From positions 1 through 38,591 of the forward strand of contig NZ_JAOZVW010000099.1 in NCBI RefSeq assembly GCF_025869345.1: DNA of 38,591 nt, given 5' to 3'. This stretch comes from Sphingopyxis sp. GTDB lineage: Bacteria > Pseudomonadota > Alphaproteobacteria > Sphingomonadales > Sphingomonadaceae. The translations under genes and the position numbers were made by a program. Under the pieces are notes generated by a model. It made no database searches. It was not told where the DNA came from and worked only from the letters and a program-made list of their open reading frames with translations. Positions 24,319-31,136 of this stretch are shown piece by piece (the stretch's first letter is position 1; every line of letters begins with the position of its first letter).

Positions 24319-24620
24319 ACATGATCGAGAATCAGAAAATCCGGCCCGCTCAGGTCATCGGTCCGCTCGGCGAACCGCTGACACTCGACACGCTGCCGCC
24401 GGCGAACACCACCCGCTGGGTCGTTCGCCGCAAGGCAGAAGTCGTGGCTGCGGTCAACGGCGGCCTGCTGACCGTCGACGAAGTGTGCGAACGCTATGGC
24501 CTGACGCTCGAAGAGTTTGCCGGTTGGCAGCGGTCGATCGACCGCAGCGGTATGCCGGGCCTCCGCGTCACCCGCATCCAGCACTATCGCGATCTCTACG
24601 AGCGCCAGCAGCGCTTCTGA
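24315..24620 (+). CDS. sciP: CtrA inhibitor SciP (DUF1153)
   Basis: 101-aa helix-turn-helix protein. Signature stretches are VIGPLGEPLTLDTLPPANTT, RWVVRRKAEVVAAVNGGLLT, VDEVCERYGLTLEEFAGWQR and IDRSGMPGLRVTRIQHYRDL. In Caulobacter SciP binds CtrA and DNA and blocks CtrA-activated transcription in early cell cycle; RKAEVVAAV/LSxEE-type residues form the DNA-binding helices. Start used is ATG at 24315; ATG at 24321 is also possible. A strong terminator follows. It is a useful marker that the host runs a CtrA regulon. Confidence 0.93.
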   Translation: MNMIENQKIRPAQVIGPLGEPLTLDTLPPANTTRWVVRRKAEVVAAVNGGLLTVDEVCERYGLTLEEFAGWQRSIDRSGMPGLRVTRIQHYRDLYERQQRF

Positions 24621-24646
24621 CCGCGATCCCGTGCGACATGGTAGGA

Positions 24647-24676
24647 AGAGGGCGCTTCCGGCGCCCTCTTTTTTTT
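24647..24676 (+). terminator. Rho-independent terminator of sciP
   Basis: AGAGGGCGC, TTCCG loop, GCGCCCTCT, then a run of T. The perfect 9-bp stem lies 27 bp after the sciP stop. Confidence 0.92.
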
Positions 24677-24828
24677 GGGCTGGCGGGAGCCAGACCGCTA
24701 CGGCGACGAGCGAAATTTAGAGCGGAACAAACAAAAAGGTGCCCTATTTCAGTGACTTGAAAATTTTCGTGCAACTCTGGCGTTCACCCGGCGTTAAGCC
24801 TCGGAGTCAACCTTGGAGAATATTCGAT

Positions 24829-25110
24829 ATGCGCAAGACGATCATTGCCCTCACCGCCGCTTCGGCGCTCGCGCTCGGCGCCTGCCAGAGCAAGCAGGCC
24901 GATCAGGTCGAGGACCAGGCCGAAGTTCAGTCGGACGCTATCGACGCGCAGGCCGATGCCATGCCCGAAGGCCCGGCCAAGGAAGCGACCGAAGCGAAGG
25001 CCGACGCGGTCGAGGATGCCGGCGAAGCCAAGGCCGATGCGATCGACAAGGGCGTCACCCCGCCGCCCGCCGACACCACGACCCCGGCGCCCGAGCCGAA
25101 AACCAAATAA
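24829..25110 (+). CDS. Small Ala/Asp/Glu-rich lipoprotein
   Basis: 93 aa. MRKTIIALTAASALALGACQ gives a lipoprotein signal with lipobox LGAC (Cys19). The mature part is a long heptad-like run of AD/AE/AK repeats (DQVEDQAEVQSDAIDAQADA...), expected to form a single extended helix, and ends in a Pro/Thr tail. It resembles Lpp-like or osmotically induced small lipoproteins by layout only. TTGGAGAA at 24815-24822 is the ribosome site, and a terminator follows. The AT-rich upstream region (24700-24780) probably holds the promoter. Confidence 0.8.
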   Translation: MRKTIIALTAASALALGACQSKQADQVEDQAEVQSDAIDAQADAMPEGPAKEATEAKADAVEDAGEAKADAIDKGVTPPPADTTTPAPEPKTK

Positions 25111-25139
25111 ACGCGTCCCGAACGGACGATAAGGCGAGA

Positions 25140-25169
25140 GGCGCCGGAGCGAAACTCCGGCGCCTTTTT
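25140..25169 (+). terminator. Rho-independent terminator of the lipoprotein gene
   Basis: GGCGCCGGAG, CGAAA loop, CTCCGGCGCC, then TTTTTC. Perfect 10-bp stem, 29 bp after the stop. Confidence 0.93.
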
Positions 25170-25197
25170 CTTTTCCCATCCGCCGGGGCCTTCCTGG

Positions 25198-25809
25198 TCA
25201 CAATCGCGTCAGCGCATGGAACACGTCCTCGACCCCCGGCGCGTCGGGGTCGGCGCGCAGCGACGCGATCCCGTCGGCGACGCCCAGCGCATATTCGGCG
25301 ACCCCCGCGCTTTCGGACGTCCACACCGCGCCGAGCGATTTCACCAGCCGGCGCGCCGCCGCATTCTCCGACAGCATATGGACCTCGAGCGTCAGCAGAT
25401 CCTCGGCGAGGCACTGGATCAGCAGCGCCGCGGTCATCATCCGCGCGAGTCCCTTGCCCTGGAAAGCATCGAGCACCGCGATCGAAAATTCGCCCGCGGG
25501 TCCGTCGGCATAGCGCACCGCGTGCACCGCGCCGATCGCCGGCCAATCGTCGCAATCGGTGCAGATCGCGCCCCAGCCGATATGATCGTGCCCGTCGACA
25601 TCGACGAGCCGCTTGATCACCGCATCGGGGAGCGTCGGGGCGGGCGAGAAGAATCGCAGGTAGCGCGATTCGGCGGACAGCGTGGCAATCCCCGTGCGCA
25701 GCCGCTCCTCGTCGGCGGGGGTGATGCAGCGCAGCGAGACGCGGGTGCCGTCGTTGAGCCTGCTGTCCACGACGATGTGGTCGATCGGTCGCGCCGGTGC
25801 CTCGATCAT
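25198..25809 (-). CDS. GNAT-family N-acetyltransferase
   Basis: 203-aa acetyl-CoA-dependent acetyltransferase. The fold marks are VSLRCITPADEERLRTGIAT at the N-terminus, EFSIAVLDAFQGKGLARMMT with the Q-G-K-G-x-A pyrophosphate loop (about 112-131), and LEVHMLSENAAARRLVKSLG (helix after the splayed strands). The substrate is unknown; the early part resembles acetyltransferases fused to acyl-CoA synthetases (Pat-like), but this one stands alone. Start at 25809 with GGAGGAGGCGAGCGCG upstream. Confidence 0.85.
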   Translation of the reverse strand: MIEAPARPIDHIVVDSRLNDGTRVSLRCITPADEERLRTGIATLSAESRYLRFFSPAPTLPDAVIKRLVDVDGHDHIGWGAICTDCDDWPAIGAVHAVRYADGPAGEFSIAVLDAFQGKGLARMMTAALLIQCLAEDLLTLEVHMLSENAAARRLVKSLGAVWTSESAGVAEYALGVADGIASLRADPDAPGVEDVFHALTRL

Positions 25810-25939
25810 CGCGCTCGCCTCCTCCGATTCCCAAAGGCTAGTGGCCCGGCGCGCCGCTGGCAATCGCAACGCGGCCGATGATGGGAAAAGTTGAAAGAGC
25901 AAGGGAACTTAAGGCGTTAAATGGCGTTGGATGAAAAAA

Positions 25940-25953
25940 TTAATCCAGGTTAA
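25940..25953. promoter_or_regulatory. TTAA-N6-TTAA dyad before the XRE gene
   Basis: ATTAATCCAGGTTAAT at 25939-25954 has facing ATTAA/TTAAT arms. It lies 15 bp before the GTG at 25969. It could be an autoregulatory operator of the XRE repressor or a CtrA-type site with N6 spacing. Confidence 0.4.
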
Positions 25954-25968
25954 TGAAGGTAACGGGTC

Positions 25969-26388
25969 GTGCGCAATTTCTCTCTTTCTTCTTCGACGCC
26001 GGGTATCACGCCAGTCGGCGCGGTGCCCGCGGGCGAATCGGGATTCGCGCCCGTCGCCGGCAATGACGACGGCTCGGCTTTCGAGACGTTCGGCGAAAAG
26101 CTCTCGCGGCTTCGCAAGGCGCGGTGCTGGACCCAGTCCGATCTCGCACGACAACTCGGCGTGAGCGAGGCTTCGGTCTGCTATTGGGAACAGAATCGTT
26201 CGCGGCCGAAGCCGGCGCGACTGGAATCGCTGGGCGCCCTGCTCGGCGCACCGATCGCGGAGCTTCTGGGTCACGCATCGCCCAGCCGCGTAAGCGACCT
26301 CGGCGCAATGGTGGCACGGATGCGCTCCGAAATCGCCCAAGCCGCGGGCACCAGCCCAGCGAAGGTGAAGATCGTCATCGAGATGTAG
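25969..26388 (+). CDS. XRE-family helix-turn-helix transcriptional regulator
   Basis: 139-aa DNA-binding protein. The HTH_3 domain spans about residues 41-95: FGEKLSRLRKARCWTQSDLA, RQLGVSEASVCYWEQNRSRP and a short third helix. The N-terminal 38 residues are Ser/Pro/Gly-rich and probably disordered; the C-terminal helix (LGAMVARMRSEIAQAAGTSP) may dimerise. The GTG start at 25969 is preceded by GAAGGTAACGGGTC. It stands alone, convergent with lepA. Targets are unknown. Confidence 0.82.
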   Translation: MRNFSLSSSTPGITPVGAVPAGESGFAPVAGNDDGSAFETFGEKLSRLRKARCWTQSDLARQLGVSEASVCYWEQNRSRPKPARLESLGALLGAPIAELLGHASPSRVSDLGAMVARMRSEIAQAAGTSPAKVKIVIEM

Positions 26389-26415
26389 GCGCGGGCGCGA
26401 AAGCCCCCGCCCCGA

Positions 26416-28239
26416 TCAGGCGTCGTCGCCCATCCTGAGCGCGGCGATGAACGCCTCCTGCGGGATGTTGACGTTGCCATATTCGCGCATCCGCTTCTTG
26501 CCCTCTTTCTGCTTTTCCAGCAGCTTCTTCTTGCGGGTCGCGTCGCCGCCATAGCATTTGGCGGTCACGTCCTTGCGCAGCGCGGCGATCGTCTCGCGGG
26601 CGATCACCTTGCCGCCGATCGCCGCCTGGATCGGAATCTTGAACATGTGGCGCGGGATCAGATCCTTGAGCCGCTCGCACATGCCGCGGCCGCGGGCTTC
26701 GGCGCTGCCGCGATGGACGATCATGCTGAGCGCATCGACCGGCTCGTTGTTGACGAGGATGCTCATCTTGACGAGGTCGCCGGGGCGATGGCCGATCTGG
26801 TGATAGTCGAACGAGGCATAGCCGCGGCTGATGCTCTTCAGCCGGTCGTAGAAGTCGAACACCACTTCGTTGAGCGGCAGCTCGTATGTGATCTGCGCGC
26901 GGCCGCCGACATAGGTCAGATTCTTCTGCACCCCGCGGCGGTCCTGGCAGAGCTTGAGGATCGCGCCGAGATATTCGTCGGGGACATAGATCACCGCCTC
27001 GATCCAAGGCTCCTCGATCTCCTCGATCCGGTTCGGGTCGGGCATGTCGGCGGGGTTGTGCAGTTCCATCTCGGTCGGACCGCCGTCCTTCGAGCGGGTG
27101 AGCTTCAATTTATAGACCACCGACGGCGCGGTGGTGATCAGGTCGAGGTCATATTCGCGGGTAAGCCGTTCCTGGATGATCTCCAGATGGAGGAGGCCGA
27201 GGAACCCGCAGCGGAAGCCGAAGCCGAGCGCGGCGCTCGTCTCCATCTCGAAACTGAACGACGCGTCGTTGAGGCGGAGCTTCTGGATGCTCTCGCGCAA
27301 TTTCTCGAAGTCGTTGGCGTCGGTCGGGAACAGGCCGCAGAAGACGACCGGCTGGACCTCCTTGAACCCCGCCAGCGGCGCCGCTGCGGGCTTCTTGGCA
27401 TCGGTCACCGTGTCGCCGACGCGCGCCTGCGCGACGTCCTTGATCTGTGCGGTGATGAAGCCGATCTCGCCGGGGCCGATCTCGGTCAGTTCCTCGCGCT
27501 TCGGCGTGAAGCAGCCGACGCGGTCGATCAGATGGGTGGTTCCCGCCTGCATGAACTTGATCTGCTGGCCTTTCTTCAGCACCCCGTCGACGACGCGGAC
27601 CAGGATCACGACGCCCAGATAGGGGTCGTACCAGCTGTCGACGAGCATCGCGACGAGCGGCGCCGACGCATCGCCCTTCGGCGGCGGAATCTTGGCGACG
27701 ATCGCCTCGAGCGCTTCCTCGATGCCGATGCCCGACTTTGCCGACGCGAGTACCGCGTCGTCGGCGGGCAGGCCGATGATGTCCTCGATCTCGGCCTTCA
27801 CCTTGTCGACGTCGGCGGCGGGGAGGTCGATCTTGTTGATCACCGGCACGATCTCATGGTCATGCTCGATCGACTGATAGACGTTGGCGAGCGTCTGCGC
27901 CTCGACCCCCTGCGCGGCGTCGACGACGAGCAGCGCGCCCTCGCACGCCGCGAGCGAGCGCGAGACTTCATAGGCGAAGTCGACGTGGCCGGGCGTGTCC
28001 ATCAGGTTGAGTTCGTAGGTCTCGCCATCCTTCGCGGTATATTTCAGGCGCACCGTCTGCGCCTTGATGGTGATTCCGCGCTCCTTCTCGATATCCATAT
28101 TATCGAGGACCTGCGCGGACATTTCGCGCGCGGTCAGCCCCCCGGTGAACTGGATCAGCCGGTCGGCGAGCGTCGACTTGCCATGATCGATGTGGGCAAT
28201 GATCGAGAAGTTGCGGATATGGGAGAGAGGCGTGGTCAT
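26416..28239 (-). CDS. lepA: Translation elongation factor 4 (LepA)
   Basis: 607-aa ribosome-bound GTPase that acts during initiation and back-translocation of stalled ribosomes. The G1 loop is [14 protein letters not shown] near the N-terminus; DTPGHVDF (G3) and NKIDLPAAD (G4) follow, then domains II-IV and the LepA-specific C-terminal region ending with [20 protein letters not shown]. Start [20 protein letters not shown] at 28239 is the usual one; the longer frame to 28329 is upstream sequence. A repeated element lies 84 bp before the start. Confidence 0.96.
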   Translation of the reverse strand: MTTPLSHIRNFSIIAHIDHGKSTLADRLIQFTGGLTAREMSAQVLDNMDIEKERGITIKAQTVRLKYTAKDGETYELNLMDTPGHVDFAYEVSRSLAACEGALLVVDAAQGVEAQTLANVYQSIEHDHEIVPVINKIDLPAADVDKVKAEIEDIIGLPADDAVLASAKSGIGIEEALEAIVAKIPPPKGDASAPLVAMLVDSWYDPYLGVVILVRVVDGVLKKGQQIKFMQAGTTHLIDRVGCFTPKREELTEIGPGEIGFITAQIKDVAQARVGDTVTDAKKPAAAPLAGFKEVQPVVFCGLFPTDANDFEKLRESIQKLRLNDASFSFEMETSAALGFGFRCGFLGLLHLEIIQERLTREYDLDLITTAPSVVYKLKLTRSKDGGPTEMELHNPADMPDPNRIEEIEEPWIEAVIYVPDEYLGAILKLCQDRRGVQKNLTYVGGRAQITYELPLNEVVFDFYDRLKSISRGYASFDYHQIGHRPGDLVKMSILVNNEPVDALSMIVHRGSAEARGRGMCERLKDLIPRHMFKIPIQAAIGGKVIARETIAALRKDVTAKCYGGDATRKKKLLEKQKEGKKRMREYGNVNIPQEAFIAALRMGDDA

Positions 28240-28322
28240 GCGCGGCGCGTTAGCAGGGGAAATGCGCGCTGTCAGCAGGCGAGTCGGCCGCATGCCGCTG
28301 CCCCGTCGGCAACGACCGCGTC

Positions 28323-28476
28323 CGCGCAATTTTATTCCGAAGTTGTCAAACTTGTCTCTCCCCTTCGGTATAATGATACCCGCGGCGAATTTCGCGGTGT
28401 CGCAGCGGCCAGCAAAGCATCCACGATGTCAAAGAGCGAGCGGCGGGAAGCTGGCACGACGGGATAATGTAGGAAA
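28323..28476 (-). repeat. Long element with conserved ends, copy 2
   Basis: On the minus strand it begins TTTCCTACATT (forward 28466-28476) and ends TTTGACAACTTCGGAATAAA then ATTGCGCGG (forward 28323). A GGGTATCATTATACCG box precedes the end; its arms GGTAT/ATACC can pair. It is the same order of blocks as the copy at 18697-18859. The end lies 83 bp before the lepA start. Confidence 0.65.
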
Positions 28477-28535
28477 GACCCTTTGTCGTGGCGTTCGGCA
28501 TTTGCATATCCTTGGGTGGAGGCGGCGGATCGCCG

Positions 28536-29603
28536 TTAGCGACCCAAACCGCCAGAGCAGCCAGAGCTGCCACGCCGACCCCGAATTTTCTTATTCGCTT
28601 GAAAGGGGTTCGATGAAGACCAAAAACGAGGTTCGGCATCTCCTCCCTTCGTCATTCCCGGGAAAGCAGGAATGACGAACGGAGCAACGTCCGCTCCCCC
28701 CAATCCCCCATTCACCGCCGACGACCCGAGCCATCGTTCGCAATCGTCGCGCACCCGTGCATCCGCATCGCCCAATCCCCGCTCCAGCACCGCCGCCCTT
28801 CCCGCCCCTTCCTCGACCGCCGCCAGCGCCGCGATCGCGTTGGCGCGGACGCGCGGGACCGGGTGCATTCTGGCGAATTGCTCGGCGACATCCTTGCCGT
28901 TATCGGTCAGATGGACCGCGCAGCGGAGCAGCATTTCACCGCTCGACAGCGTCGGGCGCCTGGCGATCGTGCGCTGTTCCAGATCGACGATATATTGATC
29001 GCGCCACGGGACATGCTCGCCCTCGTCCATGATGTTGAGGCTGATCGACAGACGCTCGGGCGGGAACTGGCTGTGGATGTCGCGATGCGCGCGATAGAGC
29101 ATCATCCGGCCTTCGTTCAGGACGCTGCGCTCGACGAACCGGAGGGGCAATAGCTCGCCGAGGCGGCCGTCGACCTGTTCGGCATCATAATCATAATAAT
29201 CGCTGACATAGCCGGGGCCCCAATAGCCGGTGGTCAGAAACGAGAAATTATGGTCGTGCGGCACACCATAGGCGAAGGCGGCGCCGCCGCTCGCCGCATA
29301 AACGGCATCGGTCGCGGCGGGCCACAGGTTGGCGCGCAGGAAGAAGCCGCGCGGGCTGCGGTGGAGAAGGAAAACCTGCGCCGAATAGCGGTTCGCCGCC
29401 AGCTGATCGGCGTAGCTGGCCTTGAGCTCGGCGATGATGCGGCCGGCGAGAAAGTCGCGATTGCGCGCCAGGCCGGCGAGGAGGCCGGTGCAGCGCGCGA
29501 GGCTGGCTTCGTCCGACAGGTCGACGCCGCTTTCGTCGAGCCGCGCGGCGACTTCGGCGAGGTCATATTCGGGCGCGGCGGGCGGATCGATCGAGCGCGG
29601 CAT
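28536..29603 (-). CDS. CDO-like cupin protein with C-terminal HEAT-like repeats (putative modifying enzyme)
   Basis: 355-aa protein of unknown function. Residues about 73-212 have the layout of cysteine-dioxygenase-type cupins: VPHDHNFSF with H116 and H118, a later YRAHRDIHS with H173/H177, and LSISLNIM, so a three-His iron site is likely. Residues about 225-295 look like HEAT repeats (HPVPRVRANAIAALAAVEEG; DADARVRDDCERWLG). From about residue 309 the tail (FVIPAFPGMTK...) is translated extragenic palindrome and junk, so the ancestral stop was probably earlier. Start MPRSIDPPAA at 29603 overlaps the upstream gene by 41 bp. Together with the 48-aa peptide gene this suggests iron-dependent peptide modification; the reaction is unknown. 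Confidence 0.75.
   Translation of the reverse strand: MPRSIDPPAAPEYDLAEVAARLDESGVDLSDEASLARCTGLLAGLARNRDFLAGRIIAELKASYADQLAANRYSAQVFLLHRSPRGFFLRANLWPAATDAVYAASGGAAFAYGVPHDHNFSFLTTGYWGPGYVSDYYDYDAEQVDGRLGELLPLRFVERSVLNEGRMMLYRAHRDIHSQFPPERLSISLNIMDEGEHVPWRDQYIVDLEQRTIARRPTLSSGEMLLRCAVHLTDNGKDVAEQFARMHPVPRVRANAIAALAAVEEGAGRAAVLERGLGDADARVRDDCERWLGSSAVNGGLGGADVAPFVIPAFPGMTKGGDAEPRFWSSSNPFQANKKIRGRRGSSGCSGGLGR
28650..28677. repeat. Extragenic palindrome read through by the cupin ORF
   Basis: CGTCATTCCCGGGAAAGCAG with GAATGACG, an imperfect copy of the CGTCATTCCCGCGAAAGCGG family (see 35668-35819). Here it is inside the 3' end of the cupin reading frame and encodes the VIPAFPGMT tail. Confidence 0.8.
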
Positions 29604-30594
29604 GGGCCTCTCCTGCTCCCCTCCCGCAAGCGGGAGCGGGGGAATAGAGCGCCAGCGTCGCGGTCGCGGCGCGGCGGATTTCGGGATGGGGATCCGCCGC
29701 CGCCATGCGGGCGAGATGCGGCATCGCGGCGGCGGGGTCGAGCGCGACCAATTCGCGCATCGCCGCCCATCGCGCGGCGAAATCGCCGCTTTCGATCTCG
29801 GCGGCGAACAGCGGTGCGGCATCGCGGCGGCCGAAGGCGCGCAGCACCGCGAGCCCCATCTGCCGGAAGCTGGCGTCGCGGCGCGCCGACGCGAGGTGGA
29901 CGAGCCGGCCGCTCGCCACGTCATAGGCGCGCACCGGCAGCGGCGACGGCGGCTGCACCGCGAGTTCGAGGAACAGGATGTCGCCGCTCGCATCGGCAAG
30001 CGTGAAGCTTTCGCGCGCGGTGTCGAGAAACAGGCTTTCGCCATCGACGAGCGGCCGCGCTGCCTCGCTTTGGCAAGCCGCAGCGGCCGCGGCGGTGAAG
30101 GCGCCCGCCTCCTCGGCGGCGCTGACCGCGACATGATGGCGGCGGATCGACGCGCCGCCGGTCGCCAGAAAACGGATCGCGGCGGCGCCCGGCACGAAGC
30201 GGGCCGTCGCCGAGGGGCGCTCGTGCCGCTCGAACCCCTGAATGCGAAGCGTCAGGCGGACGGCGGCCTGCTCGGCGAGGAGCAGGCCGCCCGCCCCCTC
30301 CCCGCCCCCGACCGGACGCAGCGGCGGCGACGCGAAGGGCTCGGCGGCAAGCTGCGCCACGGCTTCGCCCAGCCGGCGAGAGAGCCAGCCGGTGTCGGCG
30401 AGCCACGGCGCGAGCGCGGCGAGTGCAGCGGCGGGCGGTTCGTCCGCAACCGCCGCCATCGCCACGCGCAGGCCGCCGGGCAGCCCGTCCGCTGTCCGCC
30501 AGCGCGCGTCGAGGCACGATGCGGCGCGGCGGATGCAATCGCGGCGCCGTTCGTCGCGGCGCGGAAAATGGTCGTGGCGCGAGACTGTGGTCAC
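29563..30594 (-). CDS. HEAT-like repeat protein, probable inactive paralogue of the cupin partner
   Basis: 343-aa protein of unknown function, GTG start at 30594 (MTTVSRHDHFPRRDERRRDC). The N-terminal 110 residues are Ala-rich and helical. Residues about 115-235 parallel the partner's cupin segment: DGESLFLDTARESF (184-197) aligns by eye with the partner's NEGRMMLYRAHRDIH, and YDVASGRLVH with YIVDLEQRTI, but the His cluster is missing. Residues about 240-317 are HEAT-like (DPHPEIRRAATATLAL). The tail SPAPACGRGAGE comes from a palindromic repeat. No clear ribosome site precedes the GTG, which lies 59 bp after the peptide gene. It may be a scaffold or substrate-binding partner. Confidence 0.7.
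   Translation of the reverse strand: MTTVSRHDHFPRRDERRRDCIRRAASCLDARWRTADGLPGGLRVAMAAVADEPPAAALAALAPWLADTGWLSRRLGEAVAQLAAEPFASPPLRPVGGGEGAGGLLLAEQAAVRLTLRIQGFERHERPSATARFVPGAAAIRFLATGGASIRRHHVAVSAAEEAGAFTAAAAAACQSEAARPLVDGESLFLDTARESFTLADASGDILFLELAVQPPSPLPVRAYDVASGRLVHLASARRDASFRQMGLAVLRAFGRRDAAPLFAAEIESGDFAARWAAMRELVALDPAAAMPHLARMAAADPHPEIRRAATATLALYSPAPACGRGAGEAHAALDRSARRARI
29614..29642. repeat. Palindromic repeat inside the cassette's coding overlap region
   Basis: CTCCCGCAAGCGGGAG at the core, in the same family as 14853-14874. It is translated as the C-terminal end of the 343-aa protein and lies just upstream of the 355-aa start, where a hairpin could limit translation of the second gene. 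Confidence 0.8.
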
Positions 30595-30653
30595 GAGGGA
30601 GGGCCGCCGGTCGCCGGGCGGGCGCGGCTCTAGGCCGCATCCGCCCGGGACAT

Positions 30654-30800
30654 TCAGTCGTAGATGATCGTGGCGACGGTGACAGCAATCTCGAAGATCG
30701 AGGGTCCCGTGCTGGCGCTTTCACCGGCGAAGGCGCCGAACAATCCGACCGCGGTATCGAGAAGCGGCACGGTGTCGATATCGATGGCAGGCAATGGCAT
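30654..30800 (-). CDS. 48-aa peptide, candidate precursor of the cupin/HEAT cassette
   Basis: ATG at 30800 with AGGAGG at 30806-30811, 5 bases upstream. The product begins MPLPAIDIDTVPLLDTAVGL and ends FEIAVTVATIIYD. It has no Cys, Lys, Arg or His, and is acidic at the N-terminus (two Asp in IDID), with a small-residue centre GAFAGESASTGPS and a hydrophobic C-terminal strand ending Tyr-Asp. It is the first gene of the minus-strand unit with the 343- and 355-aa proteins. A leader/core split near AGESASTG is possible. It does not match a RiPP class I know, and a small membrane protein is the alternative reading. Confidence 0.6.
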   Translation of the reverse strand: MPLPAIDIDTVPLLDTAVGLFGAFAGESASTGPSIFEIAVTVATIIYD

Positions 30801-30871
30801 TCATCCCTCCTGTATGGGCGGCAGAGGCGCCGCCGACACGAGAGCTATGGGTCGCGCGGCGACGCGCCCAG

Positions 30872-30885
30872 TTAACTTATCGTAA
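30872..30885. promoter_or_regulatory. AT-rich TTAAC box upstream of the peptide gene
   Basis: GTTAACTTATCGTAAT lies about 72 bp before the peptide start in otherwise GC-rich sequence. It can be read as TTAC-N6-TTAAC on the minus strand, a weak CtrA-like site, or as part of the promoter. Confidence 0.25.
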
Positions 30886-30992
30886 TCGGGCCGCGATGGA
30901 GGGGCACGCAGGGGATTGCCTTTCGCGAGGATAACTACGGGCGCGACGGGTCGCTCGAGAGATTCGCGCAGAGGCCGCAGAGAAGAAAAAGA

Positions 30993-31131
30993 TTCACGCG
31001 GAGACGCGGAGGCGCGGAGAAGAAGGGTCGGACCGGCAGACCCTTTATCCTATTGGCGTTGCGCCATGGCGCGGCGATGATGGAGAAAACCGCTTCGCGG
31101 TGAACACCACTTCTCCGCGCCTCCGCGTGAA
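30993..31131. mobile_element. MITE-like element copy 2
   Basis: 139 bp. Its left end at 30993-31019 is identical to the 27-bp end of the copy at 5720; its right end at 31113-31131 lacks one internal 8-bp unit. The core at 31020-31112 is 93 bp, the same length as in copy 1, and aligns to it in reverse orientation. No ORF inside. It sits between the siroheme synthase 3' end and the peptide promoter. Confidence 0.75.
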
Positions 31132-31136
31132 TCTTT

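Noticed and set aside
24790..24812. CtrA site in GTTAAGCCTCGGAGTCAAC
   Set aside because: The half-sites are spaced 9 bases apart and the second is GTCAAC, too far from the consensus.
26388..26416. Terminator between the convergent XRE and lepA genes
   Set aside because: GCGGGC and GCCCCCGCC can pair only imperfectly and there is no T-run.
28346..28639. 97-aa minus-strand ORF with a hydrophobic helix (MPNLVFGLHRTPFKRIRKFG...)
   Set aside because: It has a purine-rich site right before the ATG and a membrane-like segment, but codon use is not host-like, it overlaps the cupin ORF tail, and its 3' half lies in the repeated element 28323-28476. Its last residues look like those of the ORF at 18717 only because both cross the same DNA repeat.
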